Under the pieces are notes generated by a model, which was not told the origin of the DNA, searched no databases, and worked only from the letters and a program-made list of their open reading frames with translations. 64,000 nt of DNA from Nocardia iowensis (GTDB taxonomy: Bacteria; Actinomycetota; Actinomycetes; Mycobacteriales; Mycobacteriaceae): positions 2,914,001 through 2,978,000 of the forward strand of contig NZ_CP078145.1 of the NCBI RefSeq assembly GCF_019222765.1, in the 5' to 3' direction. The position numbers were made by a program, and so were the translations under genes. Below are positions 37,418-45,758 of this stretch, one piece after another; position 1 is the first letter of the stretch; each line of letters begins with the position of its first letter.

Positions 37418-38191
37418 CTAGGTGATGTGCTGGTAGCGGGACAGCGCCAATTCGAAGGCGTCTTTCGAGACGATATTGCCACCGGAGAACGGTCGATCGA
37501 GGCCATAGATCGCGACAATCGCCGCGCCGACCACCACCCCGAGCAGGGCCATCATCAGGAGACTGCGCTTGGTCACCGGGACACCGGACAGCAGCGCGCT
37601 GAACAACAGCAGGACCGTGGTGAACCACAACGCCGTGTACAGGAAGCCCGGCATGCCGAGTTCCGCGTCCATTGCGCGGTCTTGGCGCGCCTGCGCGACC
37701 GTGTCGAGGCCGGCCAATGCGCTGGCTCGCAGGTCGGTGACGTCGGCGTCCGACGATTGGATCGCCATGACGGCATCCCGCAGGGTGTCCAGGGTGGCCT
37801 GCGTGGACTGGCTCAGCGTGCCTTCGTCGTCCATCACCGCCCACTCCGTGGTGACGACCTGTTCGGTGTAGTCGCGGACCAGGCCCTGTATCCGGTGGTG
37901 TTCGGGATCGGGCATGGCGTGCGCGGCCCAGTAGACGTCGACGAGCGCCTTGGACTCGGCGACGGTGTGGTTGTGCGCGTTGTCGTACTGCTGCCAGCAG
38001 ATCACCACGACGAACGCGGCCACGGCCATGAAGAGGGTGTTGATCAAGTCGACCACCATGGTGCCCGGCGCGTCCTCCGCCGACTGCCGCCACGATGCCG
38101 GGCGCAGCCGATCGCCGACCACCAAGACGACGACCGCCGCGACCGCGACAGCGAGGGGCACGATCAACAGTTGGATCAGCTCATTGGCCAT
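37418..38191 (-). CDS. DUF4239 (bestrophin-like) membrane protein
   Basis: 257 residues. Helices near 8-28, 48-68, 190-210 and 215-235 flank a helical soluble region (ESKALVDVYWAAHAMPDPEHHRIQGLVRDYTEQVV, ALDGLDTVAQAR-like). The E-x-x-A-L-xx-V-Y and Y-x-x-x-V-x-x-E-W pattern is that of DUF4239, a family related to bestrophin-like channels. The ATG has GAAAGG 7 bases upstream. It likely forms a two-gene unit with the exported surface protein. Function unknown. Confidence 0.8.
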   Translation of the reverse strand: MANELIQLLIVPLAVAVAAVVVLVVGDRLRPASWRQSAEDAPGTMVVDLINTLFMAVAAFVVVICWQQYDNAHNHTVAESKALVDVYWAAHAMPDPEHHRIQGLVRDYTEQVVTTEWAVMDDEGTLSQSTQATLDTLRDAVMAIQSSDADVTDLRASALAGLDTVAQARQDRAMDAELGMPGFLYTALWFTTVLLLFSALLSGVPVTKRSLLMMALLGVVVGAAIVAIYGLDRPFSGGNIVSKDAFELALSRYQHIT

Positions 38192-38510
38192 GGCGCGACC
38201 TTTCGGGACGGTCGATGGCGGAATAGGTGCAAGCAGGTCGGCAGGCGGCAAAAAGCCAGGCGCAAGATCATTCGAGCGAATGTTTCTACACGACAGCGCA
38301 TTTCGATCGATATTGATCGTAGGCCGCGGAACCCGTTGGGCGCAGCGGAAATTCGAAGATTGTTCAGTATTATTCGGATGGTTACGACACGTGTTCGATC
38401 GGGTCAACTGTGCATAACGTCTCGCGCCGAATTCCGAAAACGCGGACAGCAGGCCGACCGGTGGCTATCTTCCGCGGGCGCGGCGAGTCGTGGCGGATTA
38501 GCCTCGAGGT
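38192..38510. other. Spacer between DUF4239 and DUF2277 genes
   Basis: 319 bases of divergent intergenic DNA, less GC-rich than its flanks. I see no supported gene. It should hold the promoters of both neighbours; no strong repeat was recognised beyond a weak CGATC...GATCG dyad near 38310. Confidence 0.4.
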
Positions 38511-38780
38511 ATGTGCCGAAACATCACTGCCCTGCGGGGGCTAGAGCCCGCGGCGACGCCGGAGGAGATCCAGGCCGCCGCGCTGCAGTACGTGCGTAAG
38601 GTCGGGGGGCTGTCCAGCATCTCGGCGGCCACTCAGCCGGCGGTCGATGCCGCCGTCGCGGACATCGCGGCGGTCACGACAAGGCTGTTGGCGCAGCTGC
38701 CGGAGCGCAGGGTTCCGCCGAAGTCGGTTCCACCGTTGCGCAGGCCCGAGGTGCAGGCTCGGATACACGCCCACGATTAA
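38511..38780 (+). CDS. DUF2277 protein
   Basis: 89 residues. It starts MCRNITALRGLEPAATPEEI and continues AALQYVRKVGG, matching the short, conserved DUF2277 family almost from end to end. The members are predicted small helical proteins of unknown function, common in actinobacteria. Cysteine at position 2 is conserved. Monocistronic. Confidence 0.88.
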   Translation: MCRNITALRGLEPAATPEEIQAAALQYVRKVGGLSSISAATQPAVDAAVADIAAVTTRLLAQLPERRVPPKSVPPLRRPEVQARIHAHD

Positions 38781-38824
38781 CCGGCATCGGGTCGCCGTGC
38801 GCGGGTGAGCCGGGTCCGACCGCC

Positions 38825-38847
38825 TGCTATCTTGAACGTCGTTCAAG
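38825..38847. promoter_or_regulatory. BioQ-type operator over an extended -10
   Basis: CTTGAACG-T-CGTTCAAG (38831-38847) is a perfect dyad containing TGAAC-N3-GTTCA, the motif bound by the TetR-type biotin regulator BioQ in Corynebacterium and Mycobacterium. It overlaps TGCTATCTT (38825-38833), an extended -10 element, so bound repressor would occlude the bioY promoter. The bioY start is 24 bases further on. Confidence 0.8.
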
Positions 38848-38870
38848 CTGGTAGCGGGAGGAAGTTCGTC

Positions 38871-39455
38871 GTGGACGGTGTCGAGAACTCTCGGGGGTCG
38901 AGGGTCGCCTTTTCGGCGCGGGACATCGCGCAGGTCGCGGTGTTCGCGGCGCTGATCGCGGCGATGGGCCTGCCGGGCGCCATCACGGTCGGCTTCAGTG
39001 GCGTGCCGATCACGGTGCAGACACTCGGCGTCATCCTGGCCGGTGCGGTGCTCGGGGAGCGCAAGGGCACCGCCGCGGTAGTGGTCTTCCTGGCGCTGAC
39101 GATGATCGGTTTGCCGCTGCTGTCGGGTGGTCGGACCGGACTGACGGCAATGGCGGGACCGAGCGCCGGATATCTCGTCGGGTGGGTGCCTGCCGCGCTG
39201 GTCATCGGCTTGCTGACCGCCCGGATCCTGCCGAAGTACCCGCTGGTGCTCGGTCTGCTGATCAACGCGCTCGGCGGGATCCTGGTGATCTACCTGTTCG
39301 GCACCATCGGGCTGCTGCTACGCACCGATCTCGACTTCCGGCATGCGGTCACCACCAACTTCGCGTTCATCCCCGGTGACTTGGCGAAGGTTGTCGTCGC
39401 GTCGGTCGTTGCCAAGGGCGTGCACCGGGCGTACCCCGGACTGATTCGTGCGTAG
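38871..39455 (+). CDS. bioY: BioY, substrate-binding subunit of the biotin ECF transporter
   Basis: 194 residues, about six membrane helices. BioY motifs include PITVQTLGVILAGAVLGERKGTAAVVVFLAL and the GGRTGLTAMAGPSAGYLVGW stretch that lines the biotin site. The S-component binds biotin and works with BioM and BioN, both in this operon. The GTG at 38871 is chosen because GGGAGGAAG ends 6 bases upstream and the operator/-10 lie just before; longer in-frame starts would include the promoter. It overlaps the next gene by 8 bases. Confidence 0.93.
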   Translation: MDGVENSRGSRVAFSARDIAQVAVFAALIAAMGLPGAITVGFSGVPITVQTLGVILAGAVLGERKGTAAVVVFLALTMIGLPLLSGGRTGLTAMAGPSAGYLVGWVPAALVIGLLTARILPKYPLVLGLLINALGGILVIYLFGTIGLLLRTDLDFRHAVTTNFAFIPGDLAKVVVASVVAKGVHRAYPGLIRA

Positions 39456-40563
39456 TCCCGGACTCGGTGGCTCGGGCGATCGGCCTGCCATCGAATTCGA
39501 CGGCCGCACTTACACTTACGCTGAACTCGAGCGTGCCGTCGAGCAATGGATCGAACGGGAGAGCGCGCCGGTCTACGACGCGTCGGCACTGTCGGTCCCG
39601 GACGCGCTGATCTGCGTCTGCGCCGCGGCGCGCCGTGGTGTCCCGGTGATCGTCGAGAATCCCGACGCACGCCCCGACCGCGTGAGCATTCCGCCGTCGG
39701 CGTTTCTGCTGGTGACGACGTCGGGCTCCACCGGCCGCCCGCGACCCCTGGCGCGCACGGCAGCGTCCTGGTTCGCCAGCTTCCCCGCGTTCACCAGCAT
39801 CACCGGCGTCGAACCCACGGACCGGGTGCTGATCACCGGTCCCTTACACGCGACGATGCACCTGTTCGGTGCGTTGCACGCGCTGTGGCGCGGCGCATGC
39901 GTCACCGACGATCCGTCGCGGGCCACCGTGGTTCACGCGGTACCGGCGGTGCTTCGTGAAGTGGTGCGCAAAGCGCCGAAGTTGCGGACGGCGATCGTCG
40001 CCGGAATCGCCCTGGACGACGGTGCGCGAGCGGCCGCGGACGGCATCGAGATCATCGAGTACTACGGGTCTGCCGAGGTTTCGCTCGTCGCCGCCCGCCG
40101 GGTGCCCGAGCCGCTGCGCCTGCTGGACGGTGTCGATGCCGACATTCGTGACGGGCTGCTCTACGTCCGGACCCCGTACCGCGTGCTCGGTGCGCCCGAA
40201 TGGTTCGGCGTCGGCGATATCGCGGAACTCGGTGCGAACCGCGAGCTCACGGTCCGCGGTAGGGGCACGTCCGCGATCAATGTCGGCGGCACCACGGTGG
40301 TGGCCGAGGATGTCGAGCGCGTTCTGGAGACGCTCGACGGCGTCGCCGCGGTGGCGGTAATCGGCTCTCCACACGCGGTGTTCGGCGAAATCGTCACGGC
40401 CGCAGTACAACTCGATGGCGTCGAGATCGACGCGGTCCGTGCGCAGGCGCGCCGAGTGCTGATGAAGGAAGCCATGCCCCGTCGCTGGGTGCCGCTGCCG
40501 ACGCTGCCGAAGACCGCCAGCGGGAAGGTGGCCAGAGGTCAGCTGAAAGACTTGCTGGCATGA
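39448..40563 (+). CDS. Short AMP-dependent acyl-CoA ligase family protein in biotin operon
   Basis: 371 residues, well below the usual 500-550 of the ANL superfamily, because the N-terminal half is condensed. The P-loop is VTTSGSTGRPRPLA, the adenine motif is EYYGSAEVS, the D-motif is FGVGDIAEL, and the C-terminal Lys is in LPKTASGKVARGQL, so the adenylation chemistry looks intact. It should activate a carboxylate to the acyl-AMP and perhaps to the CoA thioester. Placement inside bioY-bioM-bioN suggests biotin, a biotin fragment or a precursor diacid as substrate (inference). GTG start; it overlaps both neighbours. Confidence 0.82.
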   Translation: MRSPGLGGSGDRPAIEFDGRTYTYAELERAVEQWIERESAPVYDASALSVPDALICVCAAARRGVPVIVENPDARPDRVSIPPSAFLLVTTSGSTGRPRPLARTAASWFASFPAFTSITGVEPTDRVLITGPLHATMHLFGALHALWRGACVTDDPSRATVVHAVPAVLREVVRKAPKLRTAIVAGIALDDGARAAADGIEIIEYYGSAEVSLVAARRVPEPLRLLDGVDADIRDGLLYVRTPYRVLGAPEWFGVGDIAELGANRELTVRGRGTSAINVGGTTVVAEDVERVLETLDGVAAVAVIGSPHAVFGEIVTAAVQLDGVEIDAVRAQARRVLMKEAMPRRWVPLPTLPKTASGKVARGQLKDLLA

Positions 40564-41687
40564 ACCCGGTCCCCGTACTGGTCGCGCCGCGTCGAACGCC
40601 GATCGGCAACGCCGAGCACGGATTCGCCGAGCTGACGACGACCGACCTGGCGGCCCCGGTGCTGCGCGAGGTGCTGTCGTCGCTGCGCGGTGCGGGCGTT
40701 ACCGCCGAAGTGGATGATGTCGTGCTCGGCAACTGCCTCGGGCCGGGTGGCGATCCGGCGCGGATCGCGGCGCTGCGGGCCGGTCTCGGCGTGCAGGTGC
40801 CCGGCGTCACCGTCGATCGTCAGTGCGGGTCCGGCCTCGACGCGGTGATGCAGGCGGCAGTGCGGGTGCGCAGCGGCGCCGACGAACTCATCCTGGCGGG
40901 CGGCGTCGAGTCGGCGAGCACCGCGCCGTGGCGGTTCTGGCCGCCGGTCGCGGACGCCGAGCCGGTCCGCTATACCCGCGCTCCCTTTGCGCCGCAAGGC
41001 TTTCCCGATCCCGACATGGGCGTGGCGGCCGACGATCTCGCGCGCGCTCGTGGCATCAGCCGGGAGCGGCAGGACGCGTATGCCGCGCGTTCGCACACCC
41101 TCGCCGCGGCCGCCGATTTCTCGGCGGAGATCGTACCGATCGGCGAGGTGCGCCGCGACGAACGGATCCGCGTCGGCATGACCGAGGCGCGGCTTGCCCG
41201 GCTGCGCCCCAGTTTCGGCGCCGACGGCACGGCGACGGCGGGCAACTCGTGCGGCATCTCGGATGGGGCGGCGGTGCTGGCGGTGACCAGCGAGTCGCTG
41301 GCCGCGGGGCTGCCCGCGTTACGGATAGTCGGCGCCGCGGTGGCCGGATCAGATCCGGCGTACCCAGGCCTCGGGCCGGTGCCCGCGATACGGAAACTGT
41401 TGCGGCGAACCGGAGTTGATCTCGCCGAGATCGGCATCATCGAGATCACCGAGGCCTTCGCGTCCGTCGTGCTCGCGGTGTCGGACGAACTGGGGCTCGA
41501 CGATGCCAAGCTGTGCCCGCAGGGTGGCGCCATCGCCATGGGGCATCCCTGGGGTGCGTCGGGCGCTATCTTGTTGGTGCGGTTGGCAAGTCAGATGCTG
41601 CGCGAAGGCGGACCGGCACTCGGGCTGGCGGCCTGTGCCATCGGCGGCGGGCAAGGGATTGCCATGCTCGTGGAGCGTATCGCGTGA
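40560..41687 (+). CDS. Thiolase-family protein in biotin operon
   Basis: 375 residues. Catalytic Cys89 is in DRQCGSGLDAV. The second-half motifs NEAFA-like ITEAFASVVLAV, GHPWGASGA and the final CAIGGGQGIA (second Cys) are all present, so it should be an active acetyl-CoA acyltransferase. Starts and stops overlap by 4 bases on both sides. No dehydrogenase or hydratase accompanies it here, so it would need partners elsewhere to complete beta-oxidation of an acyl side chain. Confidence 0.88.
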   Translation: MNPVPVLVAPRRTPIGNAEHGFAELTTTDLAAPVLREVLSSLRGAGVTAEVDDVVLGNCLGPGGDPARIAALRAGLGVQVPGVTVDRQCGSGLDAVMQAAVRVRSGADELILAGGVESASTAPWRFWPPVADAEPVRYTRAPFAPQGFPDPDMGVAADDLARARGISRERQDAYAARSHTLAAAADFSAEIVPIGEVRRDERIRVGMTEARLARLRPSFGADGTATAGNSCGISDGAAVLAVTSESLAAGLPALRIVGAAVAGSDPAYPGLGPVPAIRKLLRRTGVDLAEIGIIEITEAFASVVLAVSDELGLDDAKLCPQGGAIAMGHPWGASGAILLVRLASQMLREGGPALGLAACAIGGGQGIAMLVERIA

Positions 41688-42364
41688 GTGAGATCGTCTT
41701 TTCTTCGGTCAGTCACCGTTTCGGGGATCGAAAAGTATTGCGCGGCATCGACCTCCGTATTTCCGAACGCCGCGTCGGCATCATCGGGGCCAATGGTTCC
41801 GGCAAATCGACCTTGGCGCGCATGATCAACGGACTGCTGGCGCCGACGTCGGGCACCGTCACGGTGGACGGCGTTGACGCGGCGCGCAAGGGTGCGCAGG
41901 TGCGGCGCAAGGTCGGGTTCGTATTCACTGATCCCGACACCCAGATCGTCATGCCCACGGTCGCGGAGGATCTGGCCTTCTCGCTGCGCCGGACCGGACT
42001 GAGCAAGCAGGAGGTCGCGGCGCGGGTCGAGGAGATGCTGGTTCGGTTCCGGCTCGACGAGCACGCCGACCATCCCTCACATCTGTTGTCCGGTGGGCAG
42101 AAACAACTGCTCGCCATCGGCGCGGTCCTGATCCGCAAACCCGAGGTGGTCATCGCCGACGAGCCGACGACCCTGCTGGACCTGCGCAACGCCCGCGTGG
42201 TCGCCGACGCGCTGGACGCGCTGGACCAGCAGGTGATCGTCGTGACGCATCAGCTGGCGCTGCTGGACGGTTTCGAGCGGGTCATCGTCATCGACGACGG
42301 TCTGGTGGTGTTCGACGGCACCCCGGCCGCCGCCGTCCCGGCCTACCGGGAACTGGTCGAATGA
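41684..42364 (+). CDS. bioM: BioM, ATPase of biotin ECF transporter
   Basis: 226 residues, GTG start overlapping the thiolase stop. Walker A is GANGSGKST, the signature is LLSGGQKQLLAIG, Walker B is VVIADEPTTLLDL, the switch His is in VVTHQ, and the Q-loop is PDTQIVMPTVAEDLAF, typical of ECF-type (cobalt/biotin) ATPases. It powers biotin uptake with BioN and BioY. Confidence 0.92.
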   Translation: MSEIVFSSVSHRFGDRKVLRGIDLRISERRVGIIGANGSGKSTLARMINGLLAPTSGTVTVDGVDAARKGAQVRRKVGFVFTDPDTQIVMPTVAEDLAFSLRRTGLSKQEVAARVEEMLVRFRLDEHADHPSHLLSGGQKQLLAIGAVLIRKPEVVIADEPTTLLDLRNARVVADALDALDQQVIVVTHQLALLDGFERVIVIDDGLVVFDGTPAAAVPAYRELVE

Positions 42365-42963
42365 TCGGGCTGTACCGCCCGGGGGACTCGTTGCTGCACC
42401 GGCTGCCCGCCGGGGCGAAGCTGTTGCTACTCATCGTATCGATCGTGGCGGCAACGGTGTTCGTGCACAGCCCGATTCAGGTCGGTATCATCGGCGTGCT
42501 GGTGGCCGGACTGTTCGCGCTGGCCCGCATTCCGGTGAAAGTCGCTGTGGCGCAACTGCGTCCGGTGGTGTGGATGTTGCTGATCATCGCCGTGTTCCAG
42601 GTGCTGATCACCTCGCCCGCACGGGCGGTCGTCGTGTGCGGCGTGCTACTGATTTCGGTGGCGCTGGCGGCGCTGGTCACGCTGACCACCCGGGTGACGG
42701 ATCTGCTCGATACCGTGACGCGTGCGCTCGGACCGCTGCGCAAGCTCGGCGTCGATCCGGATCGGGTCGGCCTCGTGCTGGCGCTGGCGATCCGGTGCGT
42801 TCCGTTGCTGGCCGGGATCGTGCACGAGGTCGGCGAGGCGCGCCGGGCCCGCGGCTTGCAGTGGTCGATGACGGCGTTGGCGACGCCGGTGCTGGTGCGG
42901 GCGTTGCGCACCGCGGACGCGATGGGGGACGCCCTCGCCGCGAGAGGAGTGGACGATGAGTGA
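42361..42963 (+). CDS. bioN: BioN, transmembrane coupling subunit of biotin ECF transporter
   Basis: 200 residues, four to five helices. ECF T-component with the opening LYRPGDSLLHRLPAGAKLL and the two coupling A-R-G motifs EARRARGL and AALAARG near the C-terminus that dock with the ATPase. It overlaps bioM by 4 bases and the next ligase by 8. The transporter is complete within this operon. Confidence 0.92.
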   Translation: MIGLYRPGDSLLHRLPAGAKLLLLIVSIVAATVFVHSPIQVGIIGVLVAGLFALARIPVKVAVAQLRPVVWMLLIIAVFQVLITSPARAVVVCGVLLISVALAALVTLTTRVTDLLDTVTRALGPLRKLGVDPDRVGLVLALAIRCVPLLAGIVHEVGEARRARGLQWSMTALATPVLVRALRTADAMGDALAARGVDDE

Positions 42964-44374
42964 GCTGCTTGCCGAGCGCATTGCCCGGCGCGCTGCCGAA
43001 TATCCGGCGTCGACTGCTGTGGTGTCCGGTCGCGAGCGCGTCGCCTATGGCGAGTTCTGGTCGCGCGTCACCCGCGTCGCGGCCGGTATCGACGGCATGA
43101 ATCGCGTTGCGGTGCTGCCCACCTCGGATGTCGAATCGCTGGTCGTGGTGACGGCGGCCGCGTACGCCGGTGTGAGTGTTGTGCTGCTGCACCGGCATCT
43201 GTTGCCGAATCAGCTGACCAGGGTGCTCCAGCTCGCCGAGCCCGGTGCCGTCGTGGCTTCGGCGCAGCAACACCGCCGCTTGGCGAAAATGGGTTTCGAC
43301 GGGCCCATCCAGACGGCGGGCACGCTGGCATCGGCGGGCACGGCGGGCCGGGCGGGTCCGGACACCGAGTTGCTGGTCGGCATCACCTCCGGCACCACCG
43401 GTGAGCCAAAACTATTCGTGCGCAACCAGCGATCGTGGGCGACCACGCTGGATCGCTCCGACGCCACCTTCGATATCGGCTGTCGCGATCTCGTCTCGGT
43501 GCCCGGTGTCCTCGATCACACGCATTTCCTGTACGGCGGATTGCACGCGCTGACGCGCGGGGCGACGGTGGATCTGCGTCCGGTCGTGCAATCGCTGAAA
43601 GACGGTGCGACACATCTGTATTCGGTGCCGACGATCGCCTGGGACGTGGTTCGGTCGGGTGCCGGTCCGTTCGGCAGTGTCCGTGAGGTTTTGTCCTCGG
43701 CGGCCCGGTGGCCGCGCACGGGAAGGCAAGCGCTGCAGGAAGTTCTGCCGAACGCGTCGCTCGTGCATTTCTATGGGGCGTCGGAATTGAGTTTCGTGTC
43801 CTTCGATCGGGGACTCGGCGACACCGACCAGAATTCGGTGGGTGAACTGTTCGACGGCGTCGAAGCGGATATCCGGGACGGCCTGGTTTTCGTGCGAAGC
43901 GACATGCTCTTCGACGGCTATCTCACCGAGCACGGCTTGGCCGACGGTCCGGTCGACGGCTGGATGTCGGTGGGGGACCGTGGCGCGGTGGTCGGAAATC
44001 GACTGCGGCTCTTCGGCCGTGCCAGTGAAATGCTGATCCGGGCGGGGCTCAATGTGGAACCCGCCGCCGTCGAAGCCGCACTCACCGCGATACCGGGAAT
44101 CGCGGAGGCCGCCTGCATCGGCGTCCCCGACCCACGGATGGGCGAGGCGCCCGCCGCCGCGATCGTGGTGGACGACGACGCGCCGAGCGCCGAGGACATC
44201 TGGCGGCACCTGCGGGTGACGCTGCCGAGCCCGAGCATGCCGGTGCAGGTTCTCACGCTGGCGAGCCTGCCGCGCACGCCGCGGGGAAAGCTCGATCGCC
44301 AGGCCCTCGCCGAAGCTTTTGCCGCCCATCGGGGAGAAGGGCTACCCACCGAAGTCGCAGGGGTGCCGAAATAG
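42956..44374 (+). CDS. AMP-dependent synthetase/ligase, last gene of biotin operon
   Basis: 472 residues. ANL superfamily with P-loop GITSGTTGEPKLF, adenine motif HFYGASELS, hinge region GWMSVGDRGAVVGNRLRLFGRASEML and catalytic Lys in LPRTPRGKLDRQAL. It shares the order of motifs and phrases such as DGVEADIRDGL with the first ligase in the operon (DGVDADIRDGL), so the two are probably paralogues. Substrate unknown; operon context suggests biotin-related carboxylates. Confidence 0.86.
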   Translation: MSELLAERIARRAAEYPASTAVVSGRERVAYGEFWSRVTRVAAGIDGMNRVAVLPTSDVESLVVVTAAAYAGVSVVLLHRHLLPNQLTRVLQLAEPGAVVASAQQHRRLAKMGFDGPIQTAGTLASAGTAGRAGPDTELLVGITSGTTGEPKLFVRNQRSWATTLDRSDATFDIGCRDLVSVPGVLDHTHFLYGGLHALTRGATVDLRPVVQSLKDGATHLYSVPTIAWDVVRSGAGPFGSVREVLSSAARWPRTGRQALQEVLPNASLVHFYGASELSFVSFDRGLGDTDQNSVGELFDGVEADIRDGLVFVRSDMLFDGYLTEHGLADGPVDGWMSVGDRGAVVGNRLRLFGRASEMLIRAGLNVEPAAVEAALTAIPGIAEAACIGVPDPRMGEAPAAAIVVDDDAPSAEDIWRHLRVTLPSPSMPVQVLTLASLPRTPRGKLDRQALAEAFAAHRGEGLPTEVAGVPK

Positions 44375-44404
44375 TTGACGTACCCGCCGGAAAGGCGGAG
44401 GCGG

Positions 44405-44437
44405 GCTTGCCCCGTGTCCGCGCAACACGGGGCAAGC
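44405..44437. terminator. Bidirectional terminator, biotin operon and small peptide gene
   Basis: GCTTGCCCCGTGT, loop CCGCGCA, then the exact complement: 13 pairs. It lies 30 bases after the last ligase stop and 9 bases past the stop of the convergent small peptide gene. A second small hairpin CCGCC-GGAAA-GGCGG precedes it. Confidence 0.8.
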
Positions 44438-44446
44438 ACCGGAAAC

Positions 44447-44515
44447 TCAGAGCCCTCCGAGCAGGAGGTGCAGAACGCTTCCGACAACTTCGATCAAACC
44501 GGCGAGCAAACCCAT
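44447..44515 (-). CDS. 22-residue hydrophobic amphipathic peptide
   Basis: ATG to TGA, 22 codons: starts MGLLAGLIEVVGSV and ends HLLLGGL. One acidic residue and one His sit in an otherwise hydrophobic, glycine-punctuated helix, like small membrane-active peptides. AGGAGAG lies 6 bases upstream and a perfect terminator begins 9 bases downstream. The leader contains an 8-base inverted repeat, TCGAAGAA/TTCTTCGA (44545-44570). These signals argue for a real gene despite the size. No function can be assigned. Confidence 0.62.
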   Translation of the reverse strand: MGLLAGLIEVVGSVLHLLLGGL

Positions 44516-44929
44516 TGTTCTCTCCTCAGATCTCGATCTCGTTCTCGAAGAAGGACTTTCCATTCTTCGAAACGGAGCTTACCGGGATCGTTATTTCCAC
44601 CTGGTTACATATTGTCACGGCAAAGTTTCCAGCTAAAAGTAGCGACCGGTATGTTTTCCGACGTGAAACTTATTGGCGCAGAGCGGATTTGGTGGGCTAG
44701 GGCAGGGATTAATAGCTACCCATTTGCCGATCCGGAAATGGCTGAGCACTAAGCGCGACCGCCTACCGTCGTGAATTGTTATAGCAATAGCGCATATTCA
44801 ATAATCTCGTTCAGCCCATCGGATAGGCATTGGGCGGATCGCCGAGGTCGGTATATGCCAAGACCTGAGCGCCCGCAGATCGGTACTCTCGTCCAGGAGT
44901 TCGGCCAGCCAGTGGACAAGGAGTAACGG
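44516..44929. other. AT-richer divergent spacer
   Basis: 414 bases, clearly less GC-rich than the neighbourhood, between the 22-residue peptide gene and the alpha/beta-hydrolase. It holds the leader inverted repeat at 44545-44570 and presumably both promoters. I found no other supportable gene. Confidence 0.45.
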
Positions 44930-45697
44930 GTGCCCATCGCACGGAGCAACGGACACAAGATCGCGTATGAGGTATTCGGGGACGGACCGCCGCTGGTGCT
45001 GCACCCGGGCATGTTCCAGATCGGCGCGCACTGGACCGAAGCCGGTTACACCGCACCCTTGGCCGAGACCCACACGGTGATCGTGCTGGACCCGCTCGGC
45101 CTGGGAGCCAGTGACGCGCCGCATGATCCGGCGGCCTACGCCCTGCCGCGCCGGGCCGAATACATCACCGCCGTGCTCGACGAGGTCGGTGCCGACCGGG
45201 CGGCGTACTGGGGCTACTCGCTGGGCGCGTTGACCGGCTACGCCGTGGCCGTGCACGCCCCCGAGCGCCTCACCCGACTGGTCGCAGGCGCCTTCGACCC
45301 CATCGAGGGGTACCGCTCCGCCACCACCCTGATGCTCGAACACCTCGGCCTCCCCGCCGACGCGGATCTGTACCCCATGATCGAACAGGGCTCGATCGCT
45401 GCCATCCCGGCGCTGGCCGCGGTGATCGAGGCCGCGGACCCGGCCGCCCTGCGCGCCAACTACGCGGCGTTCTCCACCGAGCCGGGTCTGCACGCCCAGC
45501 TGGCCGACTCGGACGTCCCGATGCTCATGTACGCGGGCACGGGCGACCTCTGGTACGACGCGGTGCGAACCTTCGCCGAACGCACCGGCACCCCCTTCTT
45601 CTCCCTCCCCGACAACGACCACGTCACGACCTGGGACTGCGCCGCCGACGTACTTCCCCACGTCCTACCGTTCCTCGCCGCCGCCCATTCCGCCTGA
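44930..45697 (+). CDS. Alpha/beta-hydrolase
   Basis: 255 residues, GTG start with AAGGAG 6 bases upstream. HPGMF replaces the common HG-G oxyanion motif, the nucleophile is Ser in GYSLGA, the acid is probably in YAGTGDLWYD, and the catalytic His is in DNDHVTTW. It resembles small esterases/haloperoxidase-like hydrolases; the substrate is open. It is followed 61 bases later by ilvD but probably not functionally linked. Confidence 0.85.
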   Translation: MPIARSNGHKIAYEVFGDGPPLVLHPGMFQIGAHWTEAGYTAPLAETHTVIVLDPLGLGASDAPHDPAAYALPRRAEYITAVLDEVGADRAAYWGYSLGALTGYAVAVHAPERLTRLVAGAFDPIEGYRSATTLMLEHLGLPADADLYPMIEQGSIAAIPALAAVIEAADPAALRANYAAFSTEPGLHAQLADSDVPMLMYAGTGDLWYDAVRTFAERTGTPFFSLPDNDHVTTWDCAADVLPHVLPFLAAAHSA

Positions 45698-45758
45698 CCA
45701 CCGGCCAATGGCTGGTCGGTGGCGTGTCGCCGATCGGACCGGAGGATGATGAGCAACC

